This document shows positions 1 to 11,934 of a stretch of DNA of 64,000 nt, in pieces. Numbering within the stretch: position 1 is the first letter of the stretch; each line of letters begins with the position of its first letter. Made by a program: the position numbers and the translations under genes. This stretch comes from Furcasterigmium furcatum (Eukaryota; Ascomycota; Sordariomycetes; Glomerellales; Plectosphaerellaceae), in NCBI GenBank assembly GCA_001599815.1, contig BCIA01000005.1:4224472-4288471 (forward strand), given 5' to 3'. A model generated the notes under the pieces. It was not told the DNA's origin, ran no database searches, and was given only the letters and a program-made list of their open reading frames with translations.

Positions 1-244
1 GTCTCGGGGTCTAAGGGCTGACGGCCTAGACGCTCGTCGCCTCAGAGGCTGACGTGGCCGACCGGGAGGTTAAGTTGCGTGCGGCGGACTTGTTCCGACG
101 ACGCGAGTCGGCCTGGGTCGAGTTACCCAAGGAGGCACCGTTCACCCACCTCAGGGTCACGCAGTCTTACTTGCACTCGAGACTCCGGTCAAGACACGGC
201 CCGTAAGTTGGGCGCTCTTCGTCGCGTTTTTTGTGCCTGTGGCT
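1..244 (-). pseudogene. Decayed Zn2Cys6 transcription factor fragment (relic of a paralogue of the 18043-20149 regulator)
   Basis: The reverse strand reads RHKKRDEERPTYGPCLDRS and then a linker ending KSAARNL...ATSASEATSV. This is collinear with the zinc-cluster and linker region of the intact regulator at 18043-20149 (RHKKCDEQRPTCGPCLDRS ... ATAASEATSV), in the same orientation. The copy is dead: two zinc-binding cysteines are replaced (C to R and C to Y), at least three in-frame stops interrupt the frame, and similarity is lost just before the first CxxC pair (near base 244). The fragment continues off the left edge, so the rest of the gene may lie outside the window. The similarity is seen directly; ancient duplication followed by decay is the inference. 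Confidence 0.8.
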
Positions 245-303
245 ACAACACCAACTATTCATGAGAGCAAAAAGAAAATAGACGCCTCGCTCAATTATTA
301 TTG

Positions 304-1575
304 CTACCATGGTATAAGACCTGGCGGAAGTCTAGGGTATTCCTGTCCATCGATGATCTCATGGCCAAAAGCGTACACCGAGTCGTGGTTATCGACTGCT
401 GCCCCGTCGTCGCTCTCTCTCTTCCAGTTAGCTTTGCAGTTCCCAGGAACAAACTTGGCCACGTCCATAGCTAGAGTCAGTTTCATCTCTGGGCAATAAT
501 TCCAGATATGCTTCCTCATTTCCGGTGTGCCCCAAATCCCACCGTGCAGAGTGCTTCCGCCAGCGCCAGTATGGTAACCCATCGGCTCATAAAAGCCACT
601 CCGCCAATCGTCGATACCAGGAATTAACTTGCCGCTGGAGGCGGCGTCCAAGGTTGAATGCAGGTCCTCATATTCTTCCTTGCCAACCTCTTCCAGTGTA
701 CCAGAATGTGCTTCTCCACTGAACGTCAGCGATATCGTGCCATTAGCGACCTTTGCGCCTGGTCGGCGAGAGATGCGTTTAGCAAGCCAAACATCTTCAG
801 GCTCAGAGTTATCAGCCCGGGTTTCCTTGCGTAAGACTTCAATAATGGAGGACACGCGGCGAAGGGAGAGCCCCCCATTCCCGCCCCAAGTGCCGCGCGG
901 ATTCCAAGGGGCGCCAATCCATTCGTATTCGAGATAGTCGTTGATAGTGCGAGGACTATTAGCGCATAAGATGCTATCGGTCTGAAAAACAAGTAGATAT
1001 TCCGCAGGATAGAGGACCGTCTCATAGAGCCAGAGGGTGGTAAGGAATCGCGAGATCTTCTCTTGCCCAGCAGTACTCATATTCGAAGGAATATAAGACA
1101 GGCTGAGTTTACCCGCGGCGACTTGTTCCCGAATGGCCATAGACTGGTTGATGAACTGGACAGACTCGTTGGATCCCATAAAGCGAAAGGTCCAGTCGGG
1201 CGGGACGACCGATATGAAGTGAAGCATCAAAGGCGCTAGAATAGGATTCGGACGGTTCTCGATGAGCAAGGCGACCTTGGTTGGGTCGTACAGCTCGTTG
1301 GTGAATTTAAGAGACATCGTAGGCAGCGACCATGATGAAAAGGATGAAAACGGTAGAAACTCGGCTGACAGCCAGATAGAGAGTCCTCTGGAGGCGAATC
1401 AGTGTGTCTGGGTGGAAGTCGTCGCGGAAGGAGCAACTCACAAGAAAGTTACAAGGCCGACAACGGCTCTCATGCGCCGGGTCGTTAACCCCCAGAGAGT
1501 GAGGGTGAGCTTCCAGTAATGGGATAAAATGTTGCCCAGCTTCAAGTCGGGGACTGATAAGGAGAGTATCATCAT
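304..1575 (-). CDS. DUF5672 family protein, Golgi-type glycosyltransferase-like, membrane anchored
   Basis: The proposed CDS is complement(join(304..1387,1442..1575)), about 405 aa. The first exon carries a short cytoplasmic N-terminus and the start of a hydrophobic anchor (AVVGLVTFL|GLSIWLS). It is joined through a 54-bp intron with a GTGAGT donor, a CTGAT branch site and a CAG acceptor. The luminal part has the DUF5672 hallmarks YDPTKVALLIENRP, SVVPPDWTFRFMGS, FQTDSILC, WIGAPWNP, GGNGGLSLRR, EPMGYHTG and GGIWGTP. The family is widespread in fungi and resembles type II Golgi glycosyltransferases, but acceptor and donor are not known. An initiation site at the internal ATG (1317) would remove the anchor, so I prefer the spliced start. 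A shorter DUF5672 gene follows on the same strand. Confidence 0.8.
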
Positions 1576-3007
1576 GATTCTACCCTCAGGGTATGGAAGA
1601 GAGCTGAGAGAAAATGGGGAAGCAAAGGGAGGTCCCTGAGAAGCACGAGGGATGTCAGATCAGCCAGACCTTCATGACTGTGCCTCTGGCCCAGGCCATT
1701 CACGAGGTGGGCTCGCTGAAAGTTCCAGATGTGCGGTGAGGCAGCAGGCCAGCCATAAATGTCTCCGTTCCATCAACCATGCGCAGAATACATACAAACA
1801 TGGATCTTGGTCTCGGATGAAGAGGGTTATACGTACACACCCGTGAGAAAGCCACTCAAATCAGGCAGCACATGTCCAAAAAAAGACAATATTTGGTACG
1901 GAATAGGACACCCCAGTGCAGTCGAAGGAAGGACTGTAACCACCAGGGTCGCCTCTTGATACTAGATCCGGATGACCAGTCTCAGCGTCTCGAGCTCCGC
2001 CACCCAGGAAACGTAGACGGGGGTGGGGGTTGGTTGGCGGCTGGGGGTCCACTCCTTTCCACTGATCCATCACGATGGATCCATATCCATGACAGCGGCG
2101 TTTGGGCGTTTACATTGCACTGTAGCCGTTCGGTTTTGCCTGTTGCTCGGGAGAGCCAGTCCATCTGCTCAGCTCGGCCGGTCCGCATCCTGGGAAGAAG
2201 GAGAGGAGAAGTCCTGTCGAGAGGTTTCCACCAATGGACAAATCCAGGCAAATCATAATTAGCCCTCTTCGGATTGGGTTTGGCCTTGGGGGTGGCCGCG
2301 TGGGCCACCAGCCATGACCCTCGGAAGATGGACTATGCCGGAAATGGTGCTTGCTTCGCGTCTATCTGGGGCAGATTGCATTCCCATGAAACGGGACCGG
2401 CTTTGCCACCTCGCCTCAAAGCTCCTCACCGGCGAACTGAACGAGGCAATATGTGATTACATGAAATTCGTCATCAGCCAAATGCCCTCGCCGTTGTCAA
2501 GATCAGAGTTCTCTCGAGGGGTGGGGTTTCGGTGATTCATCTGGCCTCCGCCAGCCGGCTTCTCAATGTAGGTCTCGGACGCGCCAGATGATGAATGTGG
2601 CCGGGATCCGATATTTCCGCTACCTTACCTGAACCGTCCAGATCCCCTTGGTCCCTCCATTGCAGGTGGAAGGGACAGGACTACAGTACCTCACACATAA
2701 TGCACCTGATCTGATGCCGTGTCTGCTAGATCGAGCCATCCAGACCCAGAACCCGTAGCACTAGATTATAAGCCAAATACACCGCGAAGTACCCCATCGT
2801 TGTGATGGCACGTATAGTTTCTCACGAGTGGCCTTTGTGCTGCGGACACGTGCTTGTTGCTACAGCAGTCTTCGACTTGGTTAATTGCCCCAATCCTCCA
2901 ACCCTTGACCCGTTCTACTGCTGAATGCCCCGAGCATCCTCTTTCTGGACTGCCGCTTCAGCATGCTTGGTTGTATTGGACTCGGCACTTGAAGATCCAA
3001 TGACGGC
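1576..3007. other. Intergenic region with no supportable gene
   Basis: This is about 1.4 kb between the two DUF5672 genes. Open frames here are short, overlap on both strands and show no recognisable domain. It should contain the promoter of the gene at 304-1575 and the 3' end signals of the gene at 3008-3878. I found no repeat or RNA gene. Confidence 0.5.
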
Positions 3008-3878
3008 CTACTCGTCATCTCCGGGGCATCGCTCGCGCTCTAGCTTCATGTCCATTATCAGGCTGAGTTCAGGACAGTAGTCGAAAATTTCCTTCCGCAG
3101 CTTAGGGTCCTTCCATGCGTTGTCAGGAACAGCATTGCCGCTATCCCGTACATGAAAGCCCATAGGCTTCTCCATGTAGATGTCTTCCATCGCCAGCGTG
3201 CCATCTGAGCCTGACGCTACTTTCTCCCCGGGCAACGCCTCCAAACGCGTCCCAAACCATTCGTCCTCTGCTTCCGTATTATTATGCCGCTTCTGAGAGC
3301 TGAGGACACGCCTGATAGCCGACATTCGCCGTAGCGACAGGCCGCCGTAGCCGGAGAAGCGACCCTGAACAGATCTAACTTATTAGTCATAAATCCATCA
3401 TGAGATAAGATGGGAAAGTGATATACCGGGATGCGCCTGCCCAGCTCCATACCAGCCAGTCGTTAAGGCTAATACCTGAGTTGGAACAGAGGATGCTGTC
3501 GGATTCGTATTTGAGGATCCACTCGACGCCTGGTAAGAATTCGTCGTAGAACCGGATATCTGTTAAAAGACGAAACACGTTTTCCTCAGTATCGATTTGC
3601 CAGGGCTCGGGGAGGATCATTAAATCCAGCCTCCCAATTACCTGCTGGTTCTTAGTAGCAATGCTCCTGGCCACACTGATATAGCTTTTCTCCGAGCCGA
3701 TGAATAGGAACCTCCAGTCGGGCGGAACCACAGACGTCATGTGTAGGAGTTGAGAGACCAGGTGTGGAACGGGTCGAGGTTCGATAATAAGAGCCACCTT
3801 GGTATAGTCGACTTTCACGCGAGGGCCATCTGAAGAGTCCCACGTGCCGTTGACGATGGGAATCTTCTGTTCGACCAT
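3008..3878 (-). CDS. Second DUF5672 family protein (5' end uncertain)
   Basis: The visible CDS is complement(join(3008..3374,3428..3878)), at least 272 aa if the first in-frame ATG of this exon is used. A 52-bp intron (3375-3427 region) with a GTATAT donor and a GACTAAT branch site joins WSWAGASR to SVQGRFSGYGGLSLRR and restores the family motif. Other hallmarks are DYTKVALIIEPRP, SVVPPDWRFLFIGS, KYESDSILC, EKPMGFH and a C-terminal DYCPE. It is a diverged paralogue of the neighbour at 304-1575 and is shorter between the GLSLRR and GFH motifs. The frame is open upstream of the ATG, and an exon near 4010-4075 encodes a hydrophobic stretch (GRIIILMSLVL) followed by GTGAGT, so a membrane anchor is likely. 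I could not find a fully convincing splice to it; the only in-phase join needs a 40-bp intron. Confidence 0.7.
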
Positions 3879-4953
3879 ATGTAGCGCCGAACTTATTTCC
3901 TGGCGGATCGTGGTCTGGTGGAGGTAAAGTATGGAGGCAGCACACCAGCCGTACGCGACATCAGCACTTCAGATGATGGAAAATCTGGATGAGGCGAAGA
4001 ACTCACGTCAACACTAGCGACATCAAGATTATGATGCGACCCTTGATGCCGCCTGGATTGAACGCGATTGGCATGGCGAGGACTGGCTGGAGGTCACAGC
4101 AACTGCCGGACGTTGGTTCGAGTCGGAAGAGTCGCTGCTGTAGGTGTTTTCGCGCGATAGTTGAGCAATGCTGATGTAGTTGAAGCAAGTGTGTGTTGCG
4201 TGAGTCGGCCCAAGGTGCTGCGAGGTTGTCTTGACCTCTTGCACGGGAAGAGCTCTTGGGGGTAAGTTTGTGCCTCGACAGAAAACTACACAGCCATCAA
4301 CTCGGAGCTGACAAGTCAAGAGCCACAGGGTCTTCCAGTCTAGGAGCACACCACTCGCGAGACTACGAAGCATCGGACGGACATGAGATGCACCGGGCAC
4401 GAAGTCTAAGCCCATGCATCAGGGATACGGAGACACACTTTGATATGAGTGGCTGCCCATCACAGCGTTGATTTGCCATCCTTTTCTTACCCAGCGATCC
4501 CAGAGGAGACATGTGGGTGGGACTCGGGCTTCGGAGTATGTCAGACGGAGGACTCATTCGAGTGATACGGGATACTCGCGGCATCCCACCGCCCGCCGCA
4601 TTGACTCGTCATCAGGTCCCTTTCCCCTTTCAGCCACCAGGTCGGAAAATACACAACTTAATAATAGATGTGCTGCTTGGCACGAGCCAGGGGGGGCATT
4701 CACGTCTTCTCAGGGAACAGTGCGCTTCTAGTCTCTCCGCCTCCCGTCCACAACAAGTTAACGAGTCAGCGCTTTTCTTCTTGGCGCTTTCCCGCCCACT
4801 ACCAGGCCCCTTAAGCTCTAGAACCCCTATTTGCCCTTCGAAGGTCTCCAAATGGGTATGAACAATACGGTCTACGTTTGCCACTGGTTCTACGGTGTCT
4901 TCTTGAGGATCATCAAAGGCAAAGATCAGAGGAACACCAAGGACGACTTGGCC

Positions 4954-6653
4954 ATGGGTGCCCGGCATGGATCGTTGCCTCGAGAGGGGCGCTATTTACC
5001 CTGCGTACTTGGGCAATCGTCGCTAAAGCGTGCCCTCTGCACCATCGGAGGCATTGCAATCCTCATGCTGCTTGTATGGTCGAATGTGAGTCCAGATGAC
5101 CGCCAACACTCATCTCACAAAGTCAAAGATGGTGCTGACAGCAACAGAAACAGCAGCCTCCGAGTCGAGCATCCCCATTCCCTGGTCCCATTGGTAATGA
5201 GGCCGACAACCGCCGCCTCCGCATCATAGTCCCGGCCGACGGGCCCGGACCCAACCTCTGCAAGACGTTGCTTTCCGCCACGGCCAACGGCTATCCTGCA
5301 CCTCTCATCGTCAACTGGGGCCGCGACTTCGGGAAAACGGCCAGTTCGTTCGGTGGCTTTGGTGGCTCCCACATAGGCAAGATTGATGGCGTGTTGAATG
5401 CCCTGGAGGCACTGGCATCTCGGGATGCTCCAGCCGGGGAGGCCCTGCGCCCTGACGACCTGGTCCTCATAGTGGATGCTTATGATGTTTGGTTCCAGCT
5501 GCCCCCTCGGATACTCATCGAGCGTTACCTCGCCCAGAACACTGCTGCCGATGCACGACTCCGGGACGGATGGTCCGCCGCAGCGCCTGGCGCAGTGCCC
5601 CCTCCTGTGCAGCAGATTATTATCAGTACGCAAAAGAAATGCTGGCCTGGCGCCGAGGACGGGCACAAAACGCACTGCGACATCCTGCCCGAGAGCACCG
5701 CGCGCACCGACCTATACGGGCCGACAACAGATCAGGGCGATCCTCTGACGAAGCTACACCAACAGCGGCCGCGGTACATGAACAGTGGCGCGATGATCGG
5801 CCGCGGGGAGGACATGTTGCGTATGTTCCGACGGGGGTTCGAGAAGATGCAAGCGGACCCGAAAGCCGGCAAGACTCTCTTCAGCGACCAGGGAATCTTG
5901 GAAGAGATTCTTGGACAGCAGGAGGCGTGGCGAAAGCAGGAGAGGGGGAGAAACCTGGCTGTTCTGGCAGGAGACACGCGGAATGCGACGGACGAGGTCG
6001 AAGGCGGAGCCGCCGAGTGGGAGTACAGCATCGGGCTGGACTATGTCCAGAACCTCTTCGTGCCAAATGTCTTCGAGCAGGACGACGGCGGGTACGTGAT
6101 CCTGGGCAATCCCTCGGCAGTTCACACCTCCAGCAAAACACACGGTGTTTGGCCCCCTCGCATCGAGGGCGTTCCCTCCGACATGGCAGAGCTGGACTCT
6201 CCACTCCGCTACGCCGGTATCGAAGGCGACGCGGTCTGGGCCGACGTCCCCCTCTACGCAGACTTTTGGTCGGGCAACGTGCCCGTGGGAGTGCATCACA
6301 ACGCCCACCGGGACGGCATGAAAGCACAGCGGCTCAGCACCTGGTGGAGCAAGACGTGGTTCTACCCGTTCTTGCGGGACATAGTGGCCGGGAACTCGGC
6401 TCGACCGCGCATGCTGAGGCCACTGGCCGTTATGCGGGCACATTCGACCCTGGAGCGGGACGTGGTGTACTGGCCGCACGTTATGGACGCTTTCAAGCCG
6501 CTGCCGCGGATATTTGACCAAGGCACATTCCACATTGGACTGGAGGAGGCGCAGTGGCACACACTCTGTGAGGAGGGAGGCGGCAGACCTTGGTGGGACT
6601 CGATATTTAACGACGGCCGGGGCCCGGTGGGGGAGGTGGAAGAAACACAGTAG
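4954..6653 (+). CDS. Membrane-anchored glycosyltransferase-like protein with a DAYDVW motif
   Basis: The proposed CDS is join(4954..5085,5148..6653), about 545 aa. Exon 1 gives a short basic N-terminus and one transmembrane segment (ALCTIGGIAILMLLVWSN). The GTGAGT donor follows directly, and an acceptor at 5147 or 5153 continues in phase into RRLRIIVPADGPG. The large exon has LVLIVDAYDVWFQLPP, an acidic DxxD-type motif seen in PLOD/GT-A-like fungal glycosyltransferases, then RYMNSGAMIGRGEDM and SDQGILEEIL. These are the elements expected of a metal-dependent sugar-nucleotide fold: an acidic metal site, an NSG motif and a DQ motif. A type II Golgi protein is the natural reading. Substrate is unknown. 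Together with the two DUF5672 genes it makes three secretory-pathway, glycosylation-type genes in a row. Confidence 0.75.
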
Positions 6654-7083
6654 AGGAGGGAGCCGGGGGATTTGGACAGCAATGCGAACGGCGCGGCGAC
6701 CGGAGGAAGGCTGGCCAAGTAGCGGATGCAATGTGTGATTTCCATCTCGCTTCTACCCCAGCAACATGTTATATTCTTATCTAGGCATTTTTCATGTCAG
6801 ACCGCGAGTTACATGAAGGGGCCCTGAGTTGTCCTGCAAGGTCAAGACGCTGTGCCAGGTGCTGACGGTCGTCTACCTCCATTGATGTCATTCGCGGTAG
6901 TGCCGTCATTCGTATGGACGTTAGTCGTCGTGCTTGAGGTACGGCTGACTAAGCTTGGCAATAAAAATATGTCACGTGGTCTGTCCGCCAGAAACCAATC
7001 CATCCACCCAAAGCCGGACGGATATCTGATGGAACCGACTCCGGGCGCCTCTTTGCCTATCACCCTCTTCACCCGCGGTACTC
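6654..7083. promoter_or_regulatory. Intergenic region upstream of the 7084 regulator
   Basis: About 430 bp separate the end of the glycosyltransferase-like gene from the ATG of the regulator. It must hold the terminator of the former and the promoter of the latter. I saw none of the CGGGTAC palindromes found upstream of the MFS/amidohydrolase pair, so self-regulation through that site is not supported here. Confidence 0.4.
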
Positions 7084-9626
7084 ATGAGCTCAAGTTCACA
7101 GCCGAAGCGATTCCGCCCCAAGGTCGCTGCTGACCGGCGCAAGCGCGTCGCCCAGGCGTGCACCAGGTGCCGTCGGCTCAAGCGCAAATGCGTTCCGGGG
7201 CCGAAAGATGATGCTTGTATCGTCTGTTATCGGAACCACCAACCTTGCGTGTTCGAGGTAGTCTACAGGGACGAAGACTCTATTCGGCCGGACGATGACG
7301 GGACAAAAAGAACGTGAGTCGCCCCAAACCGCTGGATCCGAAGAGCGAGTAGACTGACCACCGCTATCGATATGATCGCTGCAGTCATGGCATCTCTGAG
7401 GAGGCTTGTGTTAGAATTCAAGAGGCGTTCAAGTCACGATACCCGGAAATACCCGTCACGCCGGACCATGTTCATACATTGAGTCAATTGATACGCTCTC
7501 AGCACGAGGTAAGCCCGAGCCCCTTGTTCTCATGCGCGGTCGTAGCTGATAGGGTTGGTGTCCTACAGGCTTCACATACCCCGCGCTCTCCGGGCCTTCT
7601 AGGCGGGCAGCCAGGTGATTAATCACTCCCGTTTCTCTCCAGTCTGAGTTCTAATAATGATGCGGCTACAAAGAAGCCCAACTGGCGTCGTCCAACGATG
7701 ACTTCCTCGCGGACGTCTCCCAGACCATGGACCGGGTTCTGGGGAGTGCCGCCCCCGGCCAAGAAGCGCGACAACGGCAGGTGAGTCTGTGCCACTACCT
7801 ACACAAGTACGTCATCACAATGGTTAACGTCTCCAGGGTGGTTATGGAGAGGAGATCGAGTCTCTGCGACCAGAAACCATCGCGCTGGCCGTCGAGTGCT
7901 TGGCGCAGTTTCCCTCCCACGAAGAAGCGGAAATGCTGGCTTTGGGGTTCTTCCAGAGCTATTCGAGCAGTTGGTTTTACTGCGACCCCAACAAGTTCCG
8001 ACGGAGACTGGACGCCGTCTACCGGAATGGCCTGCAGCAGTCTGATGTCTCCATCGGGTTCATCTGCCTGGTTTTGTCGAGCATGGCTCTGGGCCGGTTG
8101 TTCGGACAGCGACCGGGGCTATCGCCGTTCTCATCGGCCTCCGCCTCCTTCAACCTCCATAAAGAATCGGAACCATGGCCAGGAACCGAGTACTTCGTCT
8201 TGGCACAAAGGCTCCTCCCCGCAGCGCTTGAGCACTGTTCCCTCGAGGCCGTCCAGAGCAGTTTGCTCATGAGCCTTTTCCTCATGCTCGACGAGGACCG
8301 CAACCTCCAGTACACGTACCTAGGCCTGAGCCTACGCCTCGCCGTGGCGTTGTCCCTGCACCGCAGGGGTCAAGATTCGACGGATGATCCCAGCCTCGCC
8401 GAGGAATCAAATCGCACATTCTGGACGGTATATTGCCTTGATAGGTAAGCGTATGCCCCTATTCCACACCCCGCTTCATTCCTGATTGACCGTCCCAGAC
8501 GACTCTCTACACGGCAAGGGCGGCCAGAGATGCTACAAGAGAGAGACATTACCACGCCGCTCCCGCAGTGGCGGGAAGACCTGGACGGCCCTGACACAAG
8601 CAGGGTTGAGAGATTCAAAGCATTCATTCTGTTGACCAAGATTCAGAACCGTGCAAACCAAACAAAGTAAGTACTAGGTAGTCAGGAGGTGTGCTGGGCT
8701 TCTTTGGCCATGTGCTGATGCTGACCATTGACACCGCCAGTTTATACGGATCCGAGAGCAACACCACCCTGGAAATCAAGTCCTCGCTGCACAACTGGGA
8801 GAGAGAACTTCCACAGCACCTAAAGTCATTCACTCCTTCGACGCTGCGACCCAACGCACATCTACAGATCATGTATCACATGACGTGGATGCAGCTTGGG
8901 CGGACCTCGCTCCTCGCACAGGTCAAGAGCCGGCTCCAGAACAACGCTCAGGACGAGGCCCAGCCAGGCGACACGGAAAGATTGCACCTCGCATTGTCCA
9001 GCCTCTGCGCGCGCTCTGCTTCCACGGTCCTCGATCTTGTCCAGCAGCTGCGCGACCACGATCAGCTGGTGCTCTACTCCCACATGGACTTTCATTCCTG
9101 CAGCTCCGCTGTCATATTGCTCCTGCTCGACGAGATCGTGCATCCTCATGATGCGCAGCCATCCAAGGTCGAGAACGCCCTCGCCATCTTGGATTACATG
9201 GGAACAGGGAGCGAGTACGCACGGAGCGGGATCAAACTCGTGAGGCACTTCCATTCCCTCCTGCGGTCGAGTCAGTCTGCGCCTTCAGGGGGGGATGATG
9301 CGTCTGGCTCATCAACGGATGTGCCCCGACAGGTCGGCAATCAGGCCGCGGCAGTCTTGCCACAGGTTGCGGATTCCCCCGGAACAGGAGACGCCGCGAC
9401 GGGAGCCGATCTTGCTGGCGAAGGAGAGCCTCAGGATTTCCCGCCGATGATCAACACGGAATTCGACCTGTCGTCGACGAGTATGCCATTCGAAGATTGG
9501 GATTCCAGGCCGCAGGACTTGGCTGCTCTCAACACCTTTTTGTTCGAGGACTTTGACTCCATGTCAAGCAACTGGTCTGGGCCGGATCTTTGCTACTTTG
9601 GGTTTCACGGGTTTACGGAGCAGTAG
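7084..9626 (+). CDS. Zn(II)2Cys6 transcription factor with fungal-specific TF domain
   Basis: The gene model is join(7084..7313,7385..7508,7569..7614,7674..7780,7837..8444,8499..8666,8741..9626), about 722 aa. Residues 26-55 form the zinc cluster (CTRC-x6-C-x8-CIVC-x6-C), preceded by a basic stretch. The middle region (FFQSYSSSWFYCDPNKF, SLLMSLFLMLDEDRNLQYTYLGLSLRLAVALSLHRRG, YCLDRRLSTRQGRP) matches the fungal-specific transcription factor domain (PF04082 type). The C-terminus is acidic, as expected of an activation region. The third intron uses an AAG acceptor behind a CTAAT branch site, because the nearer CAG leads into stop codons. It faces the MFS gene tail to tail, 113 bp away, and is the nearest candidate regulator of the divergent MFS/amidohydrolase promoter. 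That link is inferred from position only. Confidence 0.85.
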
Positions 9627-9739
9627 AGAAACGCCTTGCTGGTATTGAAGGATCTGCCAGATATTTCGAGCGCGTGATTCGTGACAGGCAGGTTTTCAGG
9701 CCGTGGGTGGGCGGTGGCCTGGGCCTCCCCCCCGGTGGC

Positions 9740-11549
9740 TCAGAGGCTATACTTGAACAATGGGGACTTGTCGCCCATGGCCTCCAGCTCCTCCTCGGTA
9801 TATTTAGCGCGGACCTCCTCCTCGGTGAACCTCGCCTTCTTCGTGTTCAGGTACCTATACGAGAAGAACAGAATCATTGTCGACGCAAGACCGGCTGACG
9901 CGAATGCCAAGGAGGAGCCGAAGCCCGTGGGGTAGTTCGGAGCCTCGTGGTCGAGGAAGATGAAGCTTCCGATGATGCCGCCCACGTTGCAGATCGTCAG
10001 CATGAAGGCGATACCCATGGTCCTCTTCATCGGGCCGGCGAGGTTGTTGATGGTCCAGGCGTTGACGCCGGGAGGGATGGGGTAGATACCGAGGGTCGAC
10101 AGGAACACGGCGAAGTAGCTGATGGCGATGTTGTTCTCGATTCTCCCGGCGTATCGCAGCTGGATGGCATTCGAGATGACGATGCAGGCCTGCGAGACGG
10201 CAATGACGGGCATGCGCCACTTGAGGCGATCGCCGATCCAGGCAGATAGCATGGCCGATACGGCGCCCAGGACGTACGGGCTTGGTTCGCGCCTCGTTAG
10301 TACTTTCTGCAATCAAAGAATCCAGGCCGGGGGGAACTCACGGTGCAGACATGAGCTGGGCCGTCTGGGACGTGTAGCCCATGTTCTTCATGATCTGGGG
10401 TAGGGTGAACTTCAGGCCGTACGCCGGGACGACGTTGGACATCATGGACAACGCCTGCAGGTACATCTGGAAGTCCGTGATGATGGACCAGATGAGCCTG
10501 CGCTTCTGGGCCCACGAGGTCTTGGTCTTCTCGGCCTTGGGCCTCCCCCTCGTCGCGATGTGGGTGAGCTGGAGGAAGCGGATCTCGTCTTCGGACAGCC
10601 ACTTGCTCGAGAGGCCGGGGGTGTCAGGCAGCAGCCAGAAGCCGGCGAGACCAAACAGGATGGTCGCGATGCCCTCAAGGATGAAGATCCAGCGCCAGCC
10701 CGAGTAGCCGCCGACGCCGCGCATCCTGCTGATGCCAGCGGCCAGCAGGCCAGAGAAGGCGCCGGAGATGGCCGACATCATGTAGAAGGCGGCTGTGCGG
10801 AACTGGGTCTTCTTGGGGGGGTACCAAAGACAGATCAGGTACATGGCGCCGGGGAAGAAGCCTGCTCTGGAGCGGAAGAGTCAGCAATAGTGTCCAGTTA
10901 TCCGCCTTTGTACATGGTGTGGACTAACTCGAGCAAACCGAGCAGGAAACGGCACACAGCCAGCCCGGCAAAGGATTGGACCACGCCGGTGCAGGTGGTG
11001 ACGATGCCCCAGGCAGTCACAAGGCCAGACAGGTAGTACGAGGGGTGCTTGAACATGGCGAGAATGATGTTGCTAGGGACCTCTTTTCATACGCTGTCAG
11101 TCAGTCAACGAGCTCGGCGGCAGTCGCCGGAGTATTTCCAACTTGCCTGCGAGGATGTAGGGGACGAAGAAGACCATGAGGGCAACGTTGTAGTCGGTGC
11201 CCTTCATGTTGAGGTCGTCGGTGAGGCCTTCGATCTTCGCATTGCCTAGTAGCAGTGTCGGTCAGTCAGAGTTCGACGACGGCCCGAGGCCTAGTAACAG
11301 AATGCTATATTCCTTACCGATATTGCCGCGGTCGAGATGGCCGATCAGGTACAGCATGGACAACATGGGCACGATCCTCAAGTCGACCTTGCGCCATAGC
11401 TTCTTTTCCTTGGCCGGGTCGTAGGTCTGCAGAAACGAGATCTCCTCCTCTGTCAGCTCCGAGAACTGCACGCGGAGATTCTCGTCGATGTCAATATGCT
11501 TCTCGTCAGAGACGCTCGTCCCATCCTTGGTGGCGTCCTTTGTCGTCAT
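9740..11549 (-). CDS. MFS transporter, anion:cation symporter (ACS/Dal5-like) family
   Basis: The gene model is complement(join(9740..10280,10342..10866,10929..11082,11147..11245,11318..11549)), about 516 aa. The order of motifs is that of ACS permeases for organic anions and vitamins: DLRIVPMLSMLYLIGHLDRGNIGNAKIEG, VPYILAEVPSNIIL, FPGAMYLICLWYPPKK, SGWRWIFILEGIATI and a C-terminal PTGFGSSLAFASAGLA. About 12 membrane segments are expected, in the plasma membrane. The intron after the ILA codons starts with GC (GCAAGT), because the following exon only continues in frame (E-VPSNI) that way. The last intron has a perfect TACTAAC branch site. It is divergent from the amidohydrolase across a promoter with three CGG-N10-CCG palindromes, so the transported compound may be the hydrolase substrate or product. 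Substrate is not predictable from sequence. Confidence 0.88.
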
Positions 11550-11837
11550 CTTGGGAATAGATGGGCGGTTGAGTTGAGGTTATGTTGCGTTGCGGACGGT
11601 GGAACGAAGTGAGCAAAGGCGAGATGGTACTCGAGAGTTGTAGAGCCGTCCTTCCTGATGGAATCCAGTTGAGTGGTCTTAAATACCCAAGGAGACGACC
11701 CTTATCGCATCCCCAGGCCCGTTAGCGACGGCCAGCCGGGGATTTCCAAGGAGACGTTGATTCTCCGATTCGAGTTGCAACGGGGATGACTTGCCGGATG
11801 TCGAGCGGCGGCGTGTGTAGTGTGAAGATTGTAGGGT

Positions 11838-11855
11838 GCGGGTACGAGTACCCGC
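11838..11855. promoter_or_regulatory. Palindromic operator 1, GCGGGTAC-GA-GTACCCGC
   Basis: This is a perfect 18-bp palindrome around a 2-bp centre, holding CGG-N10-CCG. That triplet arrangement is typical of Zn2Cys6 dimers (Put3-type spacing). It lies 289 bp upstream of the MFS ATG and is the first of three copies in the divergent promoter. Confidence 0.75.
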
Positions 11856-11934
11856 GGCCCTCAAGTATACCACTACTACTAAGGTTCCTTAGTAGATAAG
11901 AAATATCGGCGGGCGTTCGGGGAACAAAACGAAC

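Noticed and set aside
1318..1575. Frameshift at the start of the first DUF5672 gene
   Set aside because: A hydrophobic frame ending in a stop next to the internal ATG first suggested a broken gene. A normal 54-bp intron (1388-1441) gives an intact anchor and frame.
5754..6731. Open frame of 325 codons on the minus strand
   Set aside because: It overlaps the glycosyltransferase-like gene on the other strand and has no recognisable motif.
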